14,221 nucleotides of DNA, from positions 1 through 14,221 of the forward strand of contig QMOP01000011.1 in the NCBI GenBank assembly GCA_003650255.1, given 5' to 3'. Shown here one piece after another: positions 6,455 through 12,293 of the stretch. Every line of letters starts with the position of its first letter. Position 1 is the first letter of the stretch. The notes under the pieces are model-generated. The model did no database searches. It saw nothing but the letters and a program-made list of their open reading frames with translations, and had not been told where the DNA came from. Source of the stretch: Caldisericota bacterium (lineage in GTDB: Bacteria; CG03; B21-G15). The position numbers and the translations under genes were made by a program.

Positions 6455-9400
6455 CTAAACCAAACTTTCACTACAGACAATTTCAATAAATTTCTCCTTT
6501 TTTGATACAACAGACCCCACTTCCTCTTGATGCTTTTGAAGAATAGCTTCTAATTTTTGAAAGAACTCTGACTTTGAAATTTTCTTATCGCGTACCAATC
6601 TTCTTATGGCTTTCCTCTGACTTAAAGAAAGCACCTGATTTAAAATCATCACCTTTAACTGAGTGATCTTTTCCTTCACTTTATCACTCTCACCTCTTAT
6701 CATGCTTTTTAACTTGTTTATAACTATTCTTATCAAAGGATCGTTCTCTTTGTTTTCCAGCTCCTGCTCCCATTTCCTTACTTCCTGTTCAAATCTCTTC
6801 TCAACCTCTAAAACTTTTCTATTAAAATTTGGAGCAAGTCTTGCTCTTCTAACTCCAGGAGAGGTTTCCATAATCTTTAATGCTTTTATAAAATCTAAAT
6901 TCTCTATCTCTCTTTGTCCTTCAGACACAAAATAAAATCTGTAAAAATCTCCATATTTGCAAAATACAATAATCCCCTTCTCTCCTTCATATACTTTACT
7001 GGATCTTATCTTGGGAGGCATACTCTTAATTTTTCTGAACAATTCCGGGTGTTCTTTCTTTAACTCTCTTAACTTCTGAACATAACTCTCAAAATTAGCA
7101 ACTTCTCCCTCTTCTTCCTCCAAAGCATTAGCTCTTTCCTGATAAATAGCGAAAAATTGATGTTCTTGTATTTTTTCTTCTGGAGTCAAAAATTTAGAAT
7201 CTTCTCCTATATAAGTCTGAATTTCCTGCATTCTTCTTTTCACTCTATCAGCAAGCGATAAATGTTTATCCACTGCCCTTTCTGGGAAGAAATTATACAC
7301 CCATATTTCCTCATGCTCTGTAGAAACACGATCTATTCTTCCCACTCTTTGAATTAACCTAACCGGATTCCAATGCAAATCATAATTTATAACAACGTTA
7401 CAATCCTGTAAATTGAGTCCCTCACTTAGAATATCTGTAGAAACAAGAATCCGAATTTCTTTTTCTGGTAGCACGCTAACATTATTTGCCTTTGGAGCAA
7501 ACCTTTTAACTACTTCGTGCAACTTGGAGGTATCGGATGAAACCCCTGCCACTTTTTCAAAAACTTTGTTTAACTCCTGAGCAAGATACCTCTCTGTTGC
7601 TTCAAATTGAGTAAATATTAAAATTTTTCTATCTCTAAATTCTTTCCTCTTTAACCTTTCTATAAGTGTTTGTAACTTAGCATCTGAATCTGGTTTTAAA
7701 TTTTTCACTAAAGAAAACAACTTGTTTAATATCTCTATATCATACTCTAAATCACTCTTTAATTCTTTGATATTAAATTTCTCTATTGGATATTTCACAC
7801 CATGTTCTTTAGCAAGCTTCTGAAATGTCTCATCATCTCCCTCTATCAAAGCCTCAATCAAATCTTCACTCTCTGGACCAGCCGGAATTATTCCTCCTTC
7901 AACCGCCTTCAAAAAAGCTTTATAAATCTTGATGAAGTTATCCAACGTTTCTCTGAATGCCTCTACACTACTTTCAAAACGCTTCAAAACTACACATCTT
8001 AAAATCGCCTTTAATTGTGGATATATTCTTTGCAGAAGCTGTAAATCTTCCTCATCTTTATACTGTCTTTTTACATATTTCCCAAGATTATATCTGGCAT
8101 ATTTAAGTTGTTTTAAATAAAAAATCACCTCATCATAAATTCCTGGATAAACTTCATCTATACTATAATCAATCCGATAAGGTCCTTTTCTTTGAGGGAA
8201 CTTAATTCCTCTCCTCTCAATATCCTCTCTATAATAGGTCTTTATATCTCTTCTAGTTCGGCGGATTAATATGTGCCATAAAATATCCTTTAAATCTTTT
8301 TCTCCATTCTTTACCTTAGTAAAAAATTTTCTAAGAACTGGAGGATCGATAGGAATTTCGGTCCATTCCTGAGGATGGAATAATTTAATCTGATGATAAA
8401 TATCATCCGGAGAAAGATTGTAAGGTGTTGCCGTAACCAAGATAACTTTCTTCCCAAAAGTAACCTCTGCCAAATCCTGATACCTCTGAGCGGTGGGACT
8501 ACGAAAATGATGCGATTCATCTACAACTACAATTTTGGTCTCCCGCATCAACTGTTCATTTTCAAGAATTTTATCAATTTTTCCCGTGGAAAAAATTCTT
8601 CCCTGCATGGGAATTCCAAAACCATAAGTTACCCTTTCCCAATTGGGAATTAACTTCGGAGGGCAAATAATGAGCGCTCTTGCTCCTTCTTTATCCCAAT
8701 AATGAGCAAGTAAAGCTGATGCAATATAAGTTTTTCCTAATCCCACCACATCTGCAATAAAAACCCCATTATACCTTTCTAAAATCTCTTTTGCCTGAGC
8801 CACAGCATCTTTCTGGTACTGATAAAGATCCGGAAGACTAATTTTTCTTCTTATCTTTATCTCTTCCAGTTCCAATCTATCCCTAACCAATTCATATATC
8901 ACCTTTAAATAAAGTTCATAAGGAGATGGTTCACTGATTGCCCAGGAATTTTTCAAAACATTTATCAGTTCCTCTTTAAAATCCTCACCCTCATCCCAGA
9001 GCCTTTCAAACCATTGAGTAAGTTTTGCGTGATTTTCATTACCAGAAACAACCACATTAAGTTCAGTATTGCCTACTAACCCTGCCAGAGTTAAATTACT
9101 GGAACCAACTATTGCGGTTCCTGAGTAATAACCTGATTTAAAGTCAAAAATGTAAACTTTTGCATGTAAAGGTTCTTTAAGATAAATTTTTACTTTTAAT
9201 TTATCCCTTTCCACAAGATGCGCTATTTTCTTAATCAAATTCTCATTTTCATCAGTCTGAGACAAACCTGCTACAATTCTCTCAATAAATTTTCGGTCCT
9301 TCTCTAATTCTAATCTCTTTTCTTGATAGGTAAGAAAACTTCTCCTTTCAACTTCCTCCCTAGCCTTCTCCAACCTTCTATACCCCAGAGCCAATGCTTC

Positions 9401-9595
9401 AAGAGTTTCTTTAGTAGTAGAACTTCCGATAAGTAACTTTATTTCTTCCAGATTTTTAAGTTTATCAATGATTGGTTTAAGCCCTTCAGCGAAGAAATAT
9501 CCCACAGCAAATTTTGCTCTTTTAGAATCGTCCAATAATCTTTTTATATGCTCAACTAACTTCTCTTCCCGATTATCAATAATATCATGTGACAC
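6455..9595 (-). CDS. PLD-nuclease-like domain fused to SNF2-family helicase (defence ATPase)
   Basis: The 1046-residue protein begins with a phospholipase-D-like domain (about 10-200). It has a complete HKD half-site, HAKVYIFD (H144, K146, D151), and GSSN at 164-167. A superfamily 2 SNF2-type helicase follows: Walker A GLGKT 285-289, DESH 359-362, TAT 388-390, then LSEGLNLQ 723-730 and QRVGRIDR 749-756. The C-terminus is charged and coiled-coil-like (about 810-1040). A single HKD implies a dimeric nuclease, as in BfiI-type restriction enzymes; I infer that it cuts unmodified DNA while the helicase translocates. The start is GTG at 9593-9595, set by a strong AAGGAGGG five bases upstream that overlaps the end of the preceding gene. 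The methylase genes upstream in the same direction fit a DISARM-related or type ISP-like restriction system. Nuclease activity is untested. Confidence 0.88.
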   Translation of the reverse strand: MSHDIIDNREEKLVEHIKRLLDDSKRAKFAVGYFFAEGLKPIIDKLKNLEEIKLLIGSSTTKETLEALALGYRRLEKAREEVERRSFLTYQEKRLELEKDRKFIERIVAGLSQTDENENLIKKIAHLVERDKLKVKIYLKEPLHAKVYIFDFKSGYYSGTAIVGSSNLTLAGLVGNTELNVVVSGNENHAKLTQWFERLWDEGEDFKEELINVLKNSWAISEPSPYELYLKVIYELVRDRLELEEIKIRRKISLPDLYQYQKDAVAQAKEILERYNGVFIADVVGLGKTYIASALLAHYWDKEGARALIICPPKLIPNWERVTYGFGIPMQGRIFSTGKIDKILENEQLMRETKIVVVDESHHFRSPTAQRYQDLAEVTFGKKVILVTATPYNLSPDDIYHQIKLFHPQEWTEIPIDPPVLRKFFTKVKNGEKDLKDILWHILIRRTRRDIKTYYREDIERRGIKFPQRKGPYRIDYSIDEVYPGIYDEVIFYLKQLKYARYNLGKYVKRQYKDEEDLQLLQRIYPQLKAILRCVVLKRFESSVEAFRETLDNFIKIYKAFLKAVEGGIIPAGPESEDLIEALIEGDDETFQKLAKEHGVKYPIEKFNIKELKSDLEYDIEILNKLFSLVKNLKPDSDAKLQTLIERLKRKEFRDRKILIFTQFEATERYLAQELNKVFEKVAGVSSDTSKLHEVVKRFAPKANNVSVLPEKEIRILVSTDILSEGLNLQDCNVVINYDLHWNPVRLIQRVGRIDRVSTEHEEIWVYNFFPERAVDKHLSLADRVKRRMQEIQTYIGEDSKFLTPEEKIQEHQFFAIYQERANALEEEEGEVANFESYVQKLRELKKEHPELFRKIKSMPPKIRSSKVYEGEKGIIVFCKYGDFYRFYFVSEGQREIENLDFIKALKIMETSPGVRRARLAPNFNRKVLEVEKRFEQEVRKWEQELENKENDPLIRIVINKLKSMIRGESDKVKEKITQLKVMILNQVLSLSQRKAIRRLVRDKKISKSEFFQKLEAILQKHQEEVGSVVSKKEKFIEIVCSESLV

Positions 9596-9600
9596 TTAAA

Positions 9601-9608
9601 CCCTCCTT
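9601..9608 (-). promoter_or_regulatory. Ribosome binding site deciding the GTG start of the PLD-helicase
   Basis: AAGGAGGG lies five bases before GTG 9593-9595 and overlaps the stop codon (9607-9609) of the 89-residue gene. There is no in-frame ATG nearby, so this site fixes the helicase start and couples its translation to the gene before it. Confidence 0.8.
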
Positions 9609-9876
9609 AAATTCTTTTATGAACCTGCGCAATTTGCCATAATAAGCGAGTTACCCTCAAAATCTCTTCATACCAGCCCTGAGTTATATCAGGGTCATTT
9701 CGTTTTATCATCGCACCTATTTCTTCTACTGTATGTTCTTGTAAAACTGCTTCAAGAATTCTACTTACTGCATTTAAATAGTTTTCTTTTGTGGAGGATT
9801 TTAATTCCCCACTTTTAACCCAGTTCTCTAAACTTTTTTCAAATTCTTTTAACAGAAATGGATACTTCTTTTTCAT
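9607..9876 (-). CDS. Small helical protein of unknown function, coupled to the PLD-helicase
   Basis: The 89-residue protein is predicted to be mostly helical. The segment from about residue 9 to 45 (FEKSLENWVK, then SSTKENYLNAVSRILEAV) resembles the SAM-like core-binding domain at the N-terminus of tyrosine recombinases: an F..xxWL-like helix, a T..Y turn and a second helix. The catalytic domain is absent, and the protein ends where a core-binding domain would end. It is therefore either a stand-alone DNA-binding accessory protein or only looks similar. The gene sits 11 bases before the helicase GTG and carries the helicase ribosome site, so the two are made together. I infer that it was part of the original methylase-helicase operon, because an old methylase 3' end lies just 23 bases before its ATG. 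The ribosome site is a G-run of low quality. Confidence 0.65.
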   Translation of the reverse strand: MKKKYPFLLKEFEKSLENWVKSGELKSSTKENYLNAVSRILEAVLQEHTVEEIGAMIKRNDPDITQGWYEEILRVTRLLWQIAQVHKRI

Positions 9877-9899
9877 AAATTCCCCCCATCAAACAAACT

Positions 9900-9959
9900 T
9901 CAAACATTCCTTGTTTTTTCCAACCTGTTTTTTACTAACTCTGCTACTACTCTGTTTTC
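9900..9959 (-). pseudogene. Remnant of a second methylase C-terminus
   Basis: Minus-strand codons from 9959 to the TGA at 9900-9902 encode a tail containing VAELVKNRLEK and ending in RNV. The intact specificity protein ends VAELVKNRLEK then AKSV (10622-10654). The frame is closed by TAA just upstream (9960-9962), so only the last 19 codons survive. It lies 23 bases before the 89-residue gene, where the end of an intact methylase would be expected. I read it as the leftover 3' end of the ancestral methylase after cassette replacement. A partial duplication gives the same picture. Confidence 0.65.
9928..9948. repeat. 21-base direct repeat, copy 1
   Basis: The 21 bases here are identical to those at 10650-10670. 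Both encode (minus strand) the methylase-tail segment VAELVKN. The copies are 722 bases apart and flank two small genes and a DUF3800 remnant, so they are possible recombination borders. Confidence 0.85.
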
Positions 9960-9990
9960 TTATATTTCCACTTTACAAATTTTTCACTCT

Positions 9991-10236
9991 TTAAAATATA
10001 TCAGTTTTACCTTTATACACTTCTTTAAACACATTCTTAGCTTTCTCAAATTCACCATATGAAGTTGGTCCACTTAAAATAGTAGCTATAACAATTGCTT
10101 GATACAAATCTTTTAGTTCTTGTTTAAACTTTTTATCTTTTCGAAAATTGAGATATGTGAATATAGCGATTGCTAAAGTTGCGATTGCCGAAACAATAGA
10201 CGAAACAACAATCCACTCCATACACAATCCTTTCAT
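9991..10236 (-). CDS. Small single-span membrane protein of unknown function
   Basis: The 81-residue protein has one N-terminal hydrophobic helix (about residues 8-30, WIVVSSIVSAIATLAIAIF) followed by a charged cytoplasmic-type tail (RKDKKFKQELKDLY). This is the plan of small membrane-anchored defence accessory proteins. CCTCCTT at 10242-10248 (AAGGAGG on the minus strand) is five bases before ATG 10234-10236, so the first Met is preferred over the later MEW. It lies between the two methylase-tail repeats and so belongs to the inserted segment, not to the conserved methylase-helicase core. No family is recognised. A membrane role such as sensing or effector activity is only a possibility. Confidence 0.65.
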   Translation of the reverse strand: MKGLCMEWIVVSSIVSAIATLAIAIFTYLNFRKDKKFKQELKDLYQAIVIATILSGPTSYGEFEKAKNVFKEVYKGKTDIF

Positions 10237-10274
10237 CTAAACCTCCTTTTCATTTTTTTTAAAAATATTCTTTA

Positions 10275-10487
10275 TTAGACTTCTCCTCTTTCTTCGAACT
10301 TTCCATCTATAAAATTATTACATTTTCCACATTCTTCATACCACTTTAATATTTCAAATGAATTGATTATTTTCGACGGTTTCCATTCAGTATTTTCTGT
10401 GATTAACCTAAATATACAAAAATCAGGATTATATTTATTTTTATATCTTTCCCATTTCGAAACTTGATTTTTATTTTGTTCAGCCAT
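10275..10487 (-). CDS. Hypothetical protein, 70 residues
   Basis: The protein is charged and aromatic-rich, with one CxxC-like pair (ECGKCNN near residue 52), no membrane segment and no recognised domain. ATG at 10485-10487 has only a weak purine-rich site (AAGAGAA) upstream. It follows a decayed DUF3800 N-terminus, ends 38 bases before the membrane-protein gene, and lies within the segment bounded by the methylase-tail repeats. It could be a genuine small cargo gene or the fragment of a larger broken one. Confidence 0.4.
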   Translation of the reverse strand: MAEQNKNQVSKWERYKNKYNPDFCIFRLITENTEWKPSKIINSFEILKWYEECGKCNNFIDGKFEERGEV

Positions 10488-10495
10488 TTATTCTC

Positions 10496-10618
10496 TTATA
10501 CAACTCTTTCCACAATTCTTACTCTCATCTTACTCACCTCATTATCTTTCAGATATATACCTCCACCTAAACCCAAAATTTACTTTTTCTTACTTTCATC
10601 AATAAAAAATAAACTCAT
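10496..10618 (-). pseudogene. N-terminal remnant of a DUF3800 gene
   Basis: From ATG 10616-10618 the minus strand reads MSLFFIDESKKK, a TAA stop, then ILGLGGGIYLKDNEVSKM to a second TAA at 10496-10498. LFFIDES is the acidic signature that opens DUF3800 proteins, and a (F/W)xLGGxxx(K/D)(D/E) segment follows it in that family. One in-frame stop and complete loss of the rest show decay. DUF3800 genes are common passengers in defence islands and mobile elements. This fills the 134-base gap between the specificity gene and the 70-residue gene. The assignment rests on two motifs only. Confidence 0.45.
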
Positions 10619-10621
10619 AAT

Positions 10622-11476
10622 TTATACACTCTTTGCTTTTTCCAGTCTATTTTTTACTAACTCTGCTACTGTCCAGTAAACCTCTTTTCGCTCCTGCTCA
10701 GTTAAACCCAAAGCATCAAAAACAATATCATCTAATGCTTTCCTGTCTGGTAAGGGACTTGGCTCCTGTTCTCTAATAGGCTTATTTTTATCAAAACCAA
10801 GTTCTTCAAAAATGGATTTTATTTCTCGATGAAAAAATTGTTGCAGATATTTTTCCGAACTTTTCAATTTTTTTAAAATAACAAGAAAAACTTCACTAGC
10901 TTCATACACTTTAAAATCCAAAACTCCCTCACCCAAATTAGCTCTCGCTCCTAATTCTATAAATAATGGTGTCAAGGACGAATTGAGAGATATAATTATA
11001 TTATCGTTATCAAACTTTCCTTCATTTTTTAAGAAAACATCATACAATCTCGCGTCTACCACACTTATTTCGTTTTTCCACCAAATATGTCTATCATTTA
11101 TGCTCATCATACAAATTATCTCCGATATTTTTCGCCTTCCTAAATCCCACCATCTTGGTCGAGATACACAAGTTGGTCTTTTATGATAACCTTGTTTTTC
11201 TCCCCATTTAATATACTCCAGCGCTTTTGTCCCTTTTAACTCTTTTTTAGACTTATGACACATAAAAACCTTATATTTCAAATCCTCTGGTTTTACTAAA
11301 ATTGATTTACATTCACGTGGACTTTTTATAACTGGTTTTAAAAACTCCTTCTCAATCAACCAGTAAGAATCATCTTTTCTGTTGTAAACAATTCGCAACC
11401 CAGCTTTTTTTATCTCTTTTAATGACTTGAAATTACCCAAATTCTTAATTTTTGGTTTAATCTCTGAAAACTTCAT
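10622..11476 (-). CDS. Detached specificity (target-recognition) half of an Eco57I-like N6-adenine methylase
   Basis: The 284-residue protein carries no methylase catalytic motifs. From residue 45 it matches the C-terminal specificity region of Eco57I/TaqI-like methylases: FLKPVIKSPRECKS 45-58, KGTKALEYIKWGE 81-93, RPTCVSRPRWWDLG 100-113 and the helical tail LPDRKALDDIVFDALGLTE from 242. It should bind the DNA target and complement the catalytic half encoded two genes upstream. The break lies just after the GIKTGANEFFY segment of the catalytic half, where an intact enzyme continues into this one. ATG 11474-11476 has a good AGAGGA site (11481-11486) and is one base after the HEPN gene stop, so this is a real separate cistron. 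The first 42 residues are extra and may be a docking region. Function is strongly inferred. Confidence 0.82.
   Translation of the reverse strand: MKFSEIKPKIKNLGNFKSLKEIKKAGLRIVYNRKDDSYWLIEKEFLKPVIKSPRECKSILVKPEDLKYKVFMCHKSKKELKGTKALEYIKWGEKQGYHKRPTCVSRPRWWDLGRRKISEIICMMSINDRHIWWKNEISVVDARLYDVFLKNEGKFDNDNIIISLNSSLTPLFIELGARANLGEGVLDFKVYEASEVFLVILKKLKSSEKYLQQFFHREIKSIFEELGFDKNKPIREQEPSPLPDRKALDDIVFDALGLTEQERKEVYWTVAELVKNRLEKAKSV
10650..10670. repeat. 21-base direct repeat, copy 2
   Basis: Identical to 9928-9948. This copy is inside the 3' end of the specificity gene and the other is in the methylase-tail remnant, so the repeat reflects shared ancestry of two methylase C-termini. Confidence 0.85.
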
Positions 11477-11477
11477 T

Positions 11478-12293
11478 TTATCCTCTTTGAATACATAGTC
11501 TCGTAATTAAACCAGTTAAATATAGGTATGCCTCAACTTCATCTGGATCAGCTTTATGCCTTTTTTCTGACGCATGTCTCTTAAACTCATTAGCATAATT
11601 GATAAAATCACTCAAAAAACTACACCACTGTTGAGAAAGATTTAACTTCTTAATCAAGTCTATTTTATTGTTTTCTAACACTCTTCTATTTCCTAAAATT
11701 TTTCTTGTTATCCCTTCAACACAATTATAACACTCTATAATGACATCATTATATCTCTTTTCCATATAAGCTTTTAAAGCGTTTTCAAAATCCTTTTTTT
11801 CATTAGGGAAATTATTTAGCCAATCTAAAACATCTTCAATCAACTTCCTATCTAAATATTTCACGCCTAAAGGATAGAACTTGCCTTTTTTCCACCGAAT
11901 ACCCAAATTTACTTCACTTTCAGCAATTAATTCTTGTACTTTCCTATCTAAATCCTCAGCCTTCTTCTCGGCATAACTGTTATGTTGAATTTTTAAATAT
12001 TCGTAAATAAGTTCTAGAATATGAAGACATCTTAAAAATTTTCCTCCACTAATTCTCAAAAGAGTCAAATCTGAAGCAATATACTCCTCATTTTTTGGTA
12101 TCGTACGACCAATATATTGATGCCACCTTTCTCCTAATTTCATACTTAACCACCGTATAAAATCTGGTCTCCATATAAGACTTTTTTCAATTGGCTTAAA
12201 AATACTAACATCTACTCGCACTATAAATTTCTCCATCGCTTCTTTAGAATTAATCTCAATTCCAAATCGTCTATAAAAATCTTTAAGACTCAT
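11478..12293 (-). CDS. AbiJ-like HEPN protein inserted in the methylase locus
   Basis: From ATG 12291-12293 the protein has 271 residues. The N-terminal half (KDFYRRFGIEINSKEAMEKF) resembles AbiJ-type N-terminal domains only weakly. The C-terminal part, from FENALKAYMEKRYNDVI to KRHASEKRH and AYLYLTGLITRLC, fits a HEPN_AbiJ domain. There a conserved RHA motif lies before an acidic A-rich helix, and the RHASEKRH stretch is a possible R-x6-H ribonuclease site. Such proteins cause abortive infection by cutting RNA. The start overlaps the methylase end by 11 bases, and the stop is one base before the next ATG, so all three are one operon. A TTG six bases upstream is also in frame but less likely. 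The gene separates the catalytic and specificity halves of a methylase, which is unusual and suggests a monitored, toxin-guarded system. Toxicity is inferred. Confidence 0.7.
   Translation of the reverse strand: MSLKDFYRRFGIEINSKEAMEKFIVRVDVSIFKPIEKSLIWRPDFIRWLSMKLGERWHQYIGRTIPKNEEYIASDLTLLRISGGKFLRCLHILELIYEYLKIQHNSYAEKKAEDLDRKVQELIAESEVNLGIRWKKGKFYPLGVKYLDRKLIEDVLDWLNNFPNEKKDFENALKAYMEKRYNDVIIECYNCVEGITRKILGNRRVLENNKIDLIKKLNLSQQWCSFLSDFINYANEFKRHASEKRHKADPDEVEAYLYLTGLITRLCIQRG

Noticed and set aside
6289..6510. 73-codon minus-strand ORF overlapping the helicase 3' end
   Set aside because: Rich in Ser/Pro with no domain and no ribosome site. It overlaps a certain gene and looks like the complement of the plus-strand remnant at 6329-6433.
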